A DNA stretch of 64,000 nt, taken from positions 15,228,501-15,292,500 of the forward strand of contig CM072891.1 in assembly GCA_037013685.1 (NCBI GenBank). The letters run 5' to 3'. Position numbers and translations under genes: made by a program. This document shows, in pieces, positions 46,958-59,829 of this stretch; the stretch's first letter is position 1; every line of letters starts with the position of its first letter. The notes beneath the pieces are model-generated. The model was not told the DNA's origin. It searched no databases and worked only from the letters and a program-made list of their open reading frames with translations. The stretch comes from Acridotheres tristis (lineage: Eukaryota > Chordata > Aves > Passeriformes > Sturnidae).

Positions 46958-49900
46958 TTCCCTTTCCTTCTTCACCTACTGAGACTAGGTCTCTGAAGGT
47001 GTACTGTTGTTCTTTTGCAAGGGCTTTACATCCTCTTAGTTGAATGGCCCCAACTATAATGCATGTCACATTTTGCTAGTTATACAATCCTGTGGAAGGA
47101 ATTTTCCTTCAGCTTTTTATCACTGTAGTAATTTTATCATTGTCGTTGTTGGAAGGATTGGACTGCATCTCAAGTGATCCTGACTGATGTCTGTGCTTTG
47201 TTCTCTGGGTAGAAGAGACGTCCAATGGATTTCAAGTAGGAATAGCATTATAAATTTCAGTTTCAAACTCCCAAAGTATTTCTTCAGATTTGCCATCTAT
47301 AGTGTCAAGAACTGGCAGCTTGATAATAATCAGATACTTGATGATAATGCATGTATTGCATCTGGCCAGTGTGGAATGTGAAGCTCATGTTTGCAAAGTG
47401 TCTTATGTACACATGCTAAATTTTGGCAACTGATTTAATCCATTGTTGCCTCAGTTTCTTCAGCTGTAAACAAGAATAATATAACCTGTCTTTTTCCCAG
47501 AGGCCTTGTGAGGGTGTGTTTATGTTTGACATCTCATTACAGCAATCCAATGAATGATGCATTGACTCCAAAAACTCCCATCGTGTGCAAAGGGCCCTGG
47601 GCTCACTACATTCGTGCAATTCCCAATAACAGAACTCTCAGGTCAAAGTTTGTTGTTCAGATCCAGGAAAATACTTGTAAGTAGTTGTTATAGTCCCCTT
47701 GAGCCATCACATAGTTTCACTCTTAATTTTATTTCACTAGCTGCCTCCTAAATTGGATTGAAACATTCTCCCACTTGTAATATTTAAAGGTGTACAAATG
47801 CTGTGCACAAGAGCACCTGTGACCTGTTCATTGCCCAGCAGTGATAGAGCTGGTAATAATGTGCTTGCTATTCTGGCTGCACTGCACTTTGGTAACACCT
47901 AGGGTTTAATTGAAATACACCCTGACATTGGTTTTGTTCATGAAGCATAGAATGGACATAATTACTATGAATCTACTGAGGGATATTATGGCAAAATGTC
48001 GTATTACTAATTTTGGCTCCTCAATCTCTTTGGGGAAAAAAAAAAAAATCACAGATTTCAGTAAAAAACAATGTGCTGCAGTTTCATAGAAGTCCTAAAA
48101 CAAGTAATTTTCCAAAAAATTAACTTCTTATATTTCTCTGTACCTATTTTTTCTCACAAAACACTATCACAGTAGGATAATTGCATTGCCCCTAACAGTT
48201 TCATATTCCTTCATAATTAAATAAACAGCTTGTAAATTGCAGACCACAAAGTGCCTGTGTTCCACTCTTACCTTAAGGGGTTTCCATAGTTACAAGGACA
48301 AGAAGTTTAACCATCATTTGCCAGACTCGAGGCTATTTGCAGCCTTAACTTTTTAACTCACGTCTCTTTTTCTCTTTGTTGCTTTGTTTATTAACAGAAT
48401 GAGGGAGTAATTTGGACTCAGTTAGCCAATACAAATGCAATGATGCAAAATGGACTCTGGTGCTTTAGTGTGTTGTTAGCTGGGTATGTTTTCCCCAGAA
48501 GGTATTTTGAAGTAATACATACTAACAATATCACCTATAATTATCAAGATTATGAAATACCTTCCAAGCCCTTCTCCAACTCAGCATCAATTCAGCACTT
48601 AAAAAAGCAAAACAGGAAAACACTGTTCTTGACACATCATTATGACATAGAAGTATTTAGGCAGATATCTATTTTAAATCATACTCAAAAAAAAATTGAT
48701 GCAGATTTTCCATGGCTGCTTTAATATAATTTCCTTTCATCCCTCAGTCTCCTCTGTTTTACATAATACAATTTGGAAAAACTGCAGTTGTTTTGGTACA
48801 AACTCCATCTTTTCATGCCACTGAGATGAACGATTTTCTGACTTGATAATATCAAATAATCTTCAATCTTTTAAAATTACTTCGGATTTTACCAGAGTAT
48901 CCGAGTTGCCAAACTGTAGAGAAGTATAGAAAACTGCTACTGCATTACATGTTCATCAAACTAAAATATTTTTTTCCTTCTTGTCTGTGTTATCTGGTGA
49001 GCTCAGCAAGGCTCAGAGGGTGATCTGTGAGTGACAAGAATATTCAGCACCAGCACATTCAGTAGACAAGTGCAAATATCGTAATGTAATGACTTTAAAA
49101 ACTAGATTCCAATTTTCTAAGGTTAGGATGAAACTTTATGAAGTGCAGGTATATGCTCTAATTGTTCTTTGTTTGTTTATTTATTTGTTTGTTTCTCTTC
49201 ATTATACTGGCAGCATTCATTTACGCATTCTTAGGTTGTTCTGACCTGACATTTCCCACATCTGTTTTTATCATTTGCGAGTAGTGAGAAAATTCTGGAA
49301 GTAATCAGGTCTAATACCTTGGATTCCATGAGACCTGCACATTTTTGCCTTTCCATTTTTGAAAAGACACAAACTTTAATATTACCTATACTTAAAGTGC
49401 AGATTTTTACCTACCAGTTTGAAATGTTCTAGTATATGTTTGAAAAGAATGTTAATTTACAATTTAAGATTTCCATGTATAAAAATTTATAATATTCTAC
49501 TGGACCAAAACTAATTTGTTTGAAATAAAGTATCACTCTACTGTGTTTAAATATTTTCTGCTAAAACCAGAAAATACCATAGTCTTTTAAAAAAAATGAC
49601 CCCAGTATGACAGGACTAAAACCTGCATGGTTTTAGACCAGTGCTTTAGAACAACATATAATTTTTTATTAAGGGTTGCTTTTGTGCTAATTTCCTGGTG
49701 GTTCTCAGATGCCTTCCTAACATGGATCTGTGGTTTTAGTTTGATAATAAATGAAAAAGTAATTAAGAAAGCATAGTTATAGAAACAGTGCAGTTTAATT
49801 ATTCTTCACTGAGATATTTCTGCCATAAGAGAGGGAAATGCAGAAGGTGATTGCTTGTATGACTTCCTCTTATATCATGGTTGGCACATGAAGTGCCATG

Positions 49901-52900
49901 ACAGACTTCTGTAATTAAGAGAATTTTATTATCAGACTATTGTAAAATTTCTATTGTTCCGTTGCTGTTTCCCCCTAAATAAATATCTGTCCAGAAGGAG
50001 ATATAAGATGAAACAAACAACAAAATGACAGAGAAAATGTATTTCATCAACTGAATTAGTGAAGCAAAATGGAACTTCAGTAACCCAGGGGGATCAGTGA
50101 TGAGGTAGGAAACCTTTTTGCCTTTATGTAATTGGTTTGAATCAAGCCCAAGTCAATACAAAGCAAAAGTTCCTAATGTTTATATGGGGTCTCGAGAAAA
50201 TGAATCCAAATTAACTTTGAAAAGGGACTAGCTAAACTACATTACATCCTTTTATGGACACTCTTAATTGAAGTTACAGTGGCCTTGATTCAATTTAGCT
50301 TAAATTAAATTCTAAATAAGAATGTCCACACTAAGATTTAATGCAATAGAATTAACCCACTTAAAAGTTAATTCCAATTAAAATTCTAGAATGTTTCTGG
50401 GTGCACTAGAACCAAGCTGTATGGTGGTGGCTTTTATGCAAGGATTTTAGTTCACTGTGAATAGTTCATAGATTGCTCCTATTCATACCACTGTGAACAG
50501 TCTGAACACAGAAGTTAGGATTGTTTTGTCCTCATCACCCTTGGAGTGACTCCCTGGAGTGACATCCAGGGAGAGGACAACAAAGACGTCATATAATTCC
50601 TCTTAAGAAATCTAAGTTTGTCCTAAAGAAATATTCATTGCATGTCATCTGATGTTTTCTATGATTTTCCCGTGAAATTAGTTTTATTGAGGATACAAAC
50701 TGTGAATGATGCTTAAGAGTAAAATTATATTTATAAATAAAGAGAAATACCAAACTGATTGAGAGTCAATCAATGTGAAATATGTTAATTTCCAGCTAAA
50801 AACCAAATATTTTTGCTTGGACCCATGTACACTCAAATTCTCATTTTTAAAATGTTTATTTCATGTTCATTTCTTTTACCTGATGTTAAAAAGAAAATTT
50901 TAAACCTTAGGAAAAAATGAGAGAGGAAACATGAAATCATGCTGGAAAATAAGGTGGGTGAAATAAAGCTGTTTCCTGTATAACAAAATGAAAGACAAGA
51001 AGAAAAAGGCACACTGGGTCAAACTCACCCTTGATTGAACTCCCCTGAAATCAATGGTGATTCAGGAGGATTGAATGTGTCCAATCACATTTAGGTCTTT
51101 CATATCAGTGTCTCAGTGATTCAGCTGAGTCTTGTAAGGCTTGCAGGAGAGAACTGGGCAGTATCTATGGTACAGCAATATCCACTCTGCTTCCTCCACT
51201 TAAATGCTTCAAGGGGCCACAGAACTATGTCCCAGAGCAAAACAGTGAAACGTGCAAAGGGGAGAATAATTTGCATTGTGAGTGTTTTGGTTTGTGTGGT
51301 CTCATGAGCAATCAGTTTGCATTGCAGGGCTGTCTATCTAGCCTGCTTTGGCCTCCACTGTATTTAACTAAAAATAAAAGAAAAAACAAATAGATAGAAA
51401 CTGCTGGGCTTTGAAACCTCCCAGGTTTTTAGACATTATTGCAATGGTTCCCTTAACTGTTGTTGAGACTTTTAAAGGCCTAGAGCAGTGAAAAGGGAAA
51501 ACTGATTTTTAAGAATGTGGATAAAGTCACCCAGTTCCACAGTCACAGACATGGCGTTTCATTGTAAACCAATCTGTTTTTAAAAAGCCAAACACATCTG
51601 ACAGGAGTCAATTCATGAAGAAATAAAAAAAAAAGATTAGGAAGAGATGAGATCTACTGTAAACCATTTCACTGATTTTGGATGATGATGCATGGTAGTT
51701 CTCTGTTAAGAGCATAGCATGCGTTCCTTTTTTAGTGACAAAAGCATCCCATGGAAAACCAGAATGATATCATGGCACTGTGTAGGGCAGGGAACAGCAT
51801 GCAAACTGTTTGCCCTGCTCCTGAACTGAGAACTCAAGTCCTTGAGGGTTCAGCCAGGTGGAAAAGCATTTCCAGAGAGAAAAGGGGGGAGGTGAGGTGG
51901 GCGGGAGGCTGTGGTGGGTGAATCCCCAGAAATGTGATTCCATCAGCCCCAACCCTGCACTGCCATATGGGGACACACATGTCAGGCTGCTGGAGCAGAT
52001 GTTGCTAGAGGATTTCTGACCCCCGTGGAACTCCCTGCCCACAGTTCAGTCTCTGTTCTGGGACCAAGGTTAACCCTCGTGTGTTCCAGTACTTTGTGGA
52101 GCTAAAGCATATTGTGTGTGTGTGTGTGTCTCTACGCTGGAATTCCCTTGGCTGCTTCTGCTGGCATTGCTGCCAAAAGGGGATCAGTCTCAGGCCCTTG
52201 GAGCATTCAGAGTTCCTGAAAAGAGAGTCAAAAGAGTTACTTCTGCATAAGGTCATCCTGGGATTTGGACCTATTTTTGTTGCTCCAAGCTCTGTTCCAT
52301 ACAGAAACTATTTTCAATTTTCTGGTCCTGATGCTACTGGAGGAGACTTCCCAGCATAATTAGCTGCTTGACACACCTAGCTTCTCTTCACATGTTTGGA
52401 AATCTGCTGTTTAATTTGCAACTGTAGAGAGGCTTGTTTTCTGAAAAAATGCAGATATCGTTGCAAAGGGTTTTTCTCTCAGAAAACCTCTTAAAAGAGT
52501 GTGAGGTACAGCATACATAACTGTGCTATATAGAGTGAAGCAAAGATGCATATTCTGAGTGCATGCACATATTTGTCAACTTGAAAAAAATTGAAAGAAG
52601 TGATTTGAATGTTTCTCATCCTGAAATTTTCTGGGACATGGCTGAGGAACAGTTTTTTTGGGATTTAACAATTCTTCAGCTGAGACTTGATTCTGCTGTA
52701 TTTGTGATATGTAATTTTACCGTGATAGTTTAAATACCTGATACTTGATAAATCCTGTCCATATTTTCAACACCGTACATATAACATCACATCTCAATTT
52801 TTTTCATGGCAGCTGTAGAGCATGAACCAAAGTGTGCTAGATCATACTGTATCTTAAACCATATATTGGGATAAAGCCATGGCCTTTGCACTGCACAGCT

Positions 52901-55900
52901 CTGCTGCTGAGATAGTTATTCATAGACTCAGAGACAAGACAGAAAGCAAAGTATGAGTTGCCAACAGCAACTAAACTGCCAGTGATCCAGCTAAGGGTCA
53001 CTGGAGCTTGGGGAAATATCTTTGCCACCTGCCATACCTCATTAGGCAGATGTTTGGAAATGGTGTGGAAGTTCCCTTTTGTTATCAAAGCCCCCCCCCC
53101 TTTACAGGAAAATCCTTCAGCAATCAGAGGGAGCATAGTCACTTTCTCCTGGTAGGATAGCAAAGGGAGAACAAAGCACATCAGGGCCAAGGCCTAATTA
53201 CAAAAAAAAAAAAAAAAATTAAAATTAAAAAAAAAAGAAAAAGGGAGGTTCTATCACAATGCCCATAAGGAAGGCATCTCTGCATACACATTTGGCAAAG
53301 TTACATTTCAGTAGGGTAACTACCGTGTCCTTCAAGCTGTCCCTAAGGAAAGCTGCACTGTGCATAGCTGCAGAGGTGGATTAGCTCTGTCATTCCTTGC
53401 TTCATCTTCTGCACTGGATCTTAAGAGGACGCTGCTTTTAGCTCAGAGGAAAATGTGTTGGACATGGAGAGAAACAAAGAGTCAGATAAACTATAGAGAA
53501 GAGAAGAGAACATGCATATCAAAACTCAGTATCAAAAAGAAGATTTTTTTTTTATTTCTGTGCAAATAGAAAACCAAACTAACAACTCTCCGTATATGTC
53601 TGGGAATGTCTCCGTGGCCATAAAGAGAATATACATTACTGTGCTAAAAAAAAACAGATGAGATATGCTGTGGTAATTAGAGCAGTGCCACAGACACACT
53701 TAAGGTTGTGTTTGGAAACACATTTGATAATTATACTGTGTCAGAGGGACCGTTTGTGCAGTAAGGGAAATTCTTTTTCAACTAAGTTTTTAGTCTATAC
53801 AGTAGAGGGCACTAGTGGTATTGAATTGACCAATAGAGTTGCTATTTTGGTAGTAGAAAAATGAGAAAAAAAATTACTTAGAAAACAAAGAGGTGTCAAC
53901 AAAGACTAAAGAAGCTGGTTGATGGTCTGTGTTCCATGTGTGGGTTTGTAAAGCTAAACCTTCATGTGTCTCTAGCATAAATAGCTATTGAATAGCAAAT
54001 TACTCTAGTACAGAGCTCCAGATGGATCTTTATGTAAAGCCCATTAAAATATTTCCATAACACCCTTCAAGGCTTTAAATTAATTTTCCACTGTGATGTT
54101 GTGCTGGCTAATTTTTTTTCCAGGATATTTCCAAGATATTTATGATTTAAAATTACCCTGATATAAAATACCTCCACCAAGACTTCCTGAATATTTAAGC
54201 TCTGAGCTCTGGAAAACCACCAATATAAAAGAAAGGATCTTTTTACTGCATTCTTCCTGCCACTAGGAATCTTACTGCCATATGTCAGCCTCATGCAAAC
54301 CTCACTAGCTGGAAGTGAAGACTAGCAAGATACTGCCTAGTATATTTTCTGCTGGTCATGGTCACTTTTTTGGATCATCAGCTCCCCTGTACTTTAGCAG
54401 CACCAAGTCCACTTAGTTTGGTCTTGTCCTAAAAACTGCATTTTGCTTCCTGTATTGCCAAAGAAGAGGGGAAAAGTCAAGTAATATAAATAAATCCAAA
54501 GTTAAATCAAAAGGTGGAAATGTTGCAGGAAAATGTTGCAGAGGGATGGAAATATAGATATTATGTACTTATGTATTAAACAAGATATGGTTTAGACACA
54601 GATCAAACATAGCAGTACAGGTGAAAATATATCTAGAACTTTGCATTCACATATTACAAAATGGTGATCCTGTCTTCAAAACTACAGACTCAGAGAAGCT
54701 ATCAATTAGTCAGTAACCAAACTTGCACTTGAAGTTTGCACAGATTTGAATTTTACAGAAACCTGACGGTGTCAGATTTCCCTGGAGGTCTTTGATAGAT
54801 GGTTGTACTGAAGCATATGTTTGATTGAGACGTCCCTAGCACAAGACTAAGGAGAACAGTAAATGTAAAAGCCAAAGGCAATTTTGGCCTTCAGTACAAG
54901 GAAAAAGCTGTTCTATGTGAATGATTCATTGTTTCAGTCAATAACCAAAAATAGGAAGGATATAGGGAATTTATCTTAAGAAGATAAAAGCATTTCTTTC
55001 AAAAATCTTTTTGCAACTGAGACGTGGAAACATTTTGGTTTGGGTTAGACAACATTTACTGATCAATCTCATAACTGGATCATTTATTTGTTGTAATGAT
55101 GTACTCAAGTAAAATGATGGTTTTTCCCCCGTGGAGCATTTGTGTAGTGATGAAAAGGGAAGATTTGTTGGATGAAGAACTAGGTAAAGGAAATGTTGGG
55201 TGATACCATCAGGTTCAAGTAACTGGAACAGGAGGAAAGTGCCTTGGAGTGCTTGCAGCATGGCTTGGGATCATCAGCTTTAAGGAGACTAAAAAGGAGC
55301 AGCTGAAGGGATTTGGTGCATACACAGTTTGATGTTGAGGGTGCTTGCTCTCCCATGGCCTTTCTTATTTCTCTGCACTGTTTTGTTCTACGAATGCTAT
55401 AGTTTTCCTGGTCCTTCAGGGAATCCAGGATACAGGACTGAGAGCAGACAGTCACAAAAAGAAAGGTAGAGAAACTCTATGACATCCTCCAAAGCTGACC
55501 TTTAGTAGTGAATTGGTCTGAGAAGGAGATTCCTGCACCTCTGCAAGCCCCATGTGCTGCCTGTGCCTCACCAGCCGTGTGTAAAAGGATAACTGGCAGC
55601 TCTGAAGGAAGGCACAGCAGGCTGAGTTCTCATCCCACTTTCAGTGAAGACAAAAGCATTGCACCAGTGCAGTGGTAAAATAATTGGTTTGTTGTGTTTC
55701 TGTGTCTGTTTTATTACTTGTTAATGGAATTCATTATTCAGTCCAAGTCCTTAGGGTAAAAGTTTTAGAAGAGTTTTGAAAATGAGAAAGGAAAAACAAA
55801 TTACTGCACAAAAAAAAAAAAGAAAGAAAAAAGGGACAAAAATGCTAATACAATCACATTAGCTATCACAGATGATGGACAATTACTATTCAGTAGCAAA

Positions 55901-57837
55901 ATTCATGGGTCACAGATCTTAACTAAGGACTCTAAAATTGATATTAGGCTCTAATAGAATTCTTTTGACCACAATGGCAGGTTTTTCTTCATAACTGTAT
56001 AAGAAAGATGGGAACTATGGCCTTTTCACCTGCTTTTTGAAGATAGTTTTGCTACAGTTGGACTTTTGCAAGCCAACTTGAATTCTAGTGATCAGAGTGA
56101 TTCCATACATCCTGTTCAGCACCTCTGGAGAGACGAGTGACCTTGTGAGCCTGCAGAGAAAAGGAAGGTGTGTAGAGCAGCCACCCCTCATCTAGTTTAG
56201 TACATTAACCTAAAGCCATGAAGCTGATTTCAGGAGTTACAGGTGTTGGCAGAGGGAAGGGATGGAGGGGTGGGAGCAGTAATAATATCTAACACCACAG
56301 CCACAGGGTTCTCCAGAGCCATGGGACAGGAGTATAAGCTGCAGAGAGAGAAGTTGAGTGACTTGCTCAAGGTTGCAAAACACATTAGTTTCATGAATCT
56401 TTCATAACAAGAATGATGTTTTATAAATAGCACATACAGAGAGATCAAACATACAGATACAGCCCAGACTTTCTAGTTCCCTTCACAGTTTTTTAACCAT
56501 TATATTGGCTTTCTCTGCAGTAAATTATTAAAAACAAGATGGGAACACTTGGTAGCTCTGAACCCTTATAACAGGTTTTTTAAAAATGCAGAAATGAATT
56601 CTCAAAAACACATTGTCTGAATATATAATTAGAAAAAAAAGTCTTTCATTAAATGAATTGCTGTGAGATGAAAGTTAATATATTTTCCTGGGTTTTTTAG
56701 GTTGTTTTTTTTTTTTTTTTTCTTTAAAGAAAGGTCTCTTTTTTTCATGAAATGAATCAATTTGGAGCCTCGAGTAGAAAACCATTGCCTTATTGTATTT
56801 TGTTTTACTGAATATATATGTACTATCCATCTGGGTGCTCTAGGTTATAAATATGCTTTAAGCTTGCTGTAATTTCTGAGACTTCACTTTTGGCTGATTT
56901 ATAAGAAATTTCATTAATCTCAGCAACAGAGGAATCTTGAACTGAGCAGCAGATTGAAAATGAACCAAAGGCTGGGGACTATAAAAACTGCCACACATGA
57001 ATCAGTGCTGAAGTTCTTAAAATGGTAATGATCATTTGTAGTGTAGAGGTCTTTTTTCTCTTTGCAGTAAGACTTTTTTGAGAGTTTTTTCAAGGTGCCA
57101 ATGAAACTGCCAACCCTGCAGCTACAGGGATGTTTTTCAGCATTTAAATAAATGGCTCTTCTCATTTCTGTGTTCAGTACACATTTGCTAATGAGTGCTT
57201 CTCTGCTGCTGGTGCCAAACAAAAGAATTGAAGAGGACATATCATTAAATTGGATGATACTCAGCATGCTTCTTTATTTTATTTTTTTTTAAACTATTGT
57301 AGGTAAAATCTTGCCTTTTCATCTGCATGACACTGAGTTTTAGAGACTTACTTCTAGTTAAACTCTGATTCAGAAATCATGTTTTTTATAGAGACAAAGA
57401 TTTTTACCCATACCAGGCAGGAGCCTCCACTTGCTTTTCATATTATCTGTTGTCTTGTCTTGCAACATGTAAAAAATTTAATACTCTGATAATTCCTGCC
57501 TTACTACATTCCCATGTTACTAACTTTTGCCTTTTGAGGTGCTTGTGCTTTCTTTCAACTCTCCTCTGAGTTACATTTCTTTTAGGTATTCATTGTGGTT
57601 GAACTTCTTATCTGCCATCCACCTCCCTACATGGTACAGTGGAATGTGCAGGAGAACTAATGTAATGCTGTTTCTTATCTCCTTGCCAGCTGCAGCTGAT
57701 ACACATATCTGTACAGAAAAATAATATTAGAAATTCTATACCTGTTCTCACTATTGAATTTCAAGAAATTGGTAGAGTTGACTGAAAGGACTTGAGAAGC
57801 CTTTGTTGAGAGAACACAATTATTTGAGATGAAATTA
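46958..57837. other. LRRC4C: Non-coding; probable last 5' UTR intron of LRRC4C
   Basis: This stretch runs up to the LRRC4C acceptor and should be intronic. It holds TTTG/TTTA-type repeats near 49170-49195, an interrupted poly(A) region at 53202-53245, a run of C at about 53091-53100, and a GC-richer block at 51.77-52.26 kb. No exon or RNA gene could be supported. Confidence 0.6.
52113..52129. repeat. Short (TG)n run
   Basis: An uninterrupted alternating TG run of 17 bases within a locally GC-richer block. It is too short to be informative but is a possible length polymorphism. Confidence 0.9.
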
Positions 57838-57912
57838 ATGTTCTCCTTCTCCTTTCTTCCTTTCTTTCAGACGATTCAAACTCCAGAAGGACCAACACCA
57901 AATAAATTATGA
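57838..57912 (+). other. LRRC4C: Splice acceptor and last 5' UTR segment of LRRC4C
   Basis: A nearly pure pyrimidine tract runs from about 57840 and ends in TTTCTTTCAG, with the AG at 57869-57870. It is followed by 42 bases leading to the start codon. This is a textbook 3' splice site, and it agrees with the known vertebrate LRRC4C structure, in which all coding sequence sits in the final exon and upstream exons are non-coding. The exon therefore probably starts at 57871. The matching donor and the upstream UTR exons could not be located in this window and may lie far 5' of it. Confidence 0.85.
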
Positions 57913-57962
57913 ATGTTGAACAAGATGACCTTACATCCACAGCAGATAATGATAGGTCCTAG
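57909..57962 (+). promoter_or_regulatory. Overlapping upstream ORF across the LRRC4C start codon
   Basis: An ATG at 57909, four bases before the LRRC4C ATG and in another frame, opens 17 codons and stops at TAG 57960-57962, inside the LRRC4C coding sequence. Its context (A at -3, A at +4) is better than that of the main ATG (T at -3, T at +4). A ribosome that starts here would pass over both M1 and M5 of LRRC4C, so the uORF would be expected to lower translation. That effect is inferred; the sequence arrangement is directly visible. Confidence 0.6.
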
Positions 57963-59829
57963 GTTTAACAGGGCCCTATTTGACCCCCTGCTTGTGGTGC
58001 TGTTGGCTCTTCAGCTTCTTGTGGTGGCTGGTCTAGTGAGGGCTCAAACTTGCCCTTCTGTCTGCTCCTGCAGCAACCAGTTCAGTAAAGTGATTTGTGT
58101 ACGGAAAAATCTTAGAGACGTGCCAGACGGCATCTCCACCAACACCCGGCTACTCAATCTCCATGAGAACCAGATCCAGATCATTAAAGTTAATAGCTTC
58201 AAGCATCTGAGGCACCTAGAAATCCTGCAGCTCAGCAGGAATCACATCAGAACAATTGAAATAGGGGCTTTCAATGGTCTGGCCAATCTGAACACTTTGG
58301 AACTCTTTGACAATCGTCTGACCACTATCCCAAATGGGGCTTTTGTATACCTGTCAAAACTGAAGGAGCTGTGGTTGAGAAACAACCCCATTGAGAGCAT
58401 CCCTTCTTATGCTTTTAACAGAATCCCTTCTCTCCGGAGGTTGGATCTGGGGGAATTGAAAAGGCTTTCATACATCTCAGAAGGTGCCTTTGAAGGTCTG
58501 TCCAACTTGAGGTATTTGAACCTTGCCATGTGCAATCTTCGAGAGATCCCTAACCTCACTCCGCTTGTAAAACTGGATGAGTTAGATCTTTCTGGGAATC
58601 ACCTGACTGCCATCCGGCCAGGTTCTTTCCAAGGGTTAATGCATCTTCAGAAACTGTGGATGATACAGTCCCAGATTCAAGTGATAGAGAGGAATGCTTT
58701 TGATAACCTTCAGTCACTTGTAGAGATCAACCTGGCACACAACAATCTAACACTACTGCCTCACGACCTGTTCACGCCGCTCCGCCTAGAAAGGATCCAC
58801 TTGCATCACAATCCTTGGAACTGCAACTGTGATATCCTTTGGCTCAGCTGGTGGATTAAAGACAAGGCACCCTCCAATACTGCATGCTGTGCCCGTTGCC
58901 ACACGCCTCCCAGTTTAAAAGGAAGGTACATCGGTGAGCTGGACCTGAATTACTTCACGTGTTACGCTCCAGTCATAGTGGAGCCACCAGCAGACCTCAA
59001 CGTCACAGAAGGCATGGCTGCGGAGATGAAATGCCGGGCATCCACCTCCCTGACCTCCGTGTCTTGGATTACTCCAAACGGATCCGTGATGACGCACGGG
59101 GCGTACAGAGTTCGGATTGCTGTGCTCAGCGACGGCACGTTAAATTTCACAAAGGTAACTGTGCAAGACACGGGTTTGTACACGTGCATGGTGAGTAACT
59201 CTGTTGGGAATACCACGGCTTCTGCCACGCTGAATGTCACCGCCCTGGATAACCCTGGTTACACGTACTTCTCAACTGTCACGGTAGAGACTGTGGAACC
59301 TTCTCAGGATGAGGCACAGACCACAGAGCAGGTTGGGCCCACACCAGTTACCAACTGGGAAACCATTAACATGACAACCTCACTCACTCCACAGAGCACA
59401 AGATCAACAGAAAAAACGTTCACCATTCCTGTGACGGACGCAAACAATGGGATCCCAGGAATAGATGAGGTTATGAAGACTACCAAAATCATAATTGGTT
59501 GTTTTGTGGCTATCACTCTCATGGCTGCTGTGATGCTGGTAATTTTCTACAAAATGAGGAAACAGCATCACCGGCAGAACCACCACGCTCCAACACGGAC
59601 TGTAGAGATCATTAATGTGGATGATGAGCTTACAGGTGACACGCCCATAGAGAGTCATTTGCCCATGCCAGCAATAGAGCATGAGCACTTAAATCACTAT
59701 AACTCTTATAAATCTCCTTTCAACCACACAACAACAGTTAACACAATAAATTCAATACACAGTTCAGTGCATGAACCGTTATTGATCCGAATGAACTCGA
59801 AAGACAATGTTCAAGAGACTCAAATCTAA
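57913..59829 (+). CDS. LRRC4C: Leucine-rich repeat-containing protein 4C (netrin-G ligand 1), complete
   Basis: Postsynaptic type I membrane adhesion protein. From family knowledge, its LRR ectodomain binds netrin-G1 on axons and its C-terminus binds PSD-95 PDZ domains, supporting axon growth and excitatory synapse organisation. Seen here: a hydrophobic signal peptide (about 24-44, likely cleaved after VRA); an LRRNT cap with C47, C51, C53 and C62; nine LRRs (about 77-288); an LRRCT cap with C304, C306, C325, C326, C329 and C350; a C2-type Ig domain (about 354-443) with C374 paired to C425 in a YTC motif; a Ser/Thr-rich stalk (444-520); a transmembrane helix (about 526-546) followed by the basic stop KMRKQHHR; and a tail ending ETQI. 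N-X-S/T sequons lie at N278, N363, N389, N411, N433, N441 and N486. The whole protein is one exon, as usual for this gene. The length is 638 residues against about 640 in mammals. The first AUG (57913) matches the family N-terminus MLNKM but has T at -3; M5 (57925) has A at -3. Near identity to the mammalian protein across the LRRs makes the assignment secure. Confidence 0.98.
   Translation: MLNKMTLHPQQIMIGPRFNRALFDPLLVVLLALQLLVVAGLVRAQTCPSVCSCSNQFSKVICVRKNLRDVPDGISTNTRLLNLHENQIQIIKVNSFKHLRHLEILQLSRNHIRTIEIGAFNGLANLNTLELFDNRLTTIPNGAFVYLSKLKELWLRNNPIESIPSYAFNRIPSLRRLDLGELKRLSYISEGAFEGLSNLRYLNLAMCNLREIPNLTPLVKLDELDLSGNHLTAIRPGSFQGLMHLQKLWMIQSQIQVIERNAFDNLQSLVEINLAHNNLTLLPHDLFTPLRLERIHLHHNPWNCNCDILWLSWWIKDKAPSNTACCARCHTPPSLKGRYIGELDLNYFTCYAPVIVEPPADLNVTEGMAAEMKCRASTSLTSVSWITPNGSVMTHGAYRVRIAVLSDGTLNFTKVTVQDTGLYTCMVSNSVGNTTASATLNVTALDNPGYTYFSTVTVETVEPSQDEAQTTEQVGPTPVTNWETINMTTSLTPQSTRSTEKTFTIPVTDANNGIPGIDEVMKTTKIIIGCFVAITLMAAVMLVIFYKMRKQHHRQNHHAPTRTVEIINVDDELTGDTPIESHLPMPAIEHEHLNHYNSYKSPFNHTTTVNTINSIHSSVHEPLLIRMNSKDNVQETQI

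Noticed and set aside
53202..53245. Long A-rich tract considered as the tail of a processed pseudogene
   Set aside because: No recognisable gene-derived body or target-site duplication beside it; treated as a simple repeat.
58915..59688. Several 60-94 codon ORFs on either strand within LRRC4C
   Set aside because: Shadows of the conserved LRRC4C coding frame, with no domain of their own.
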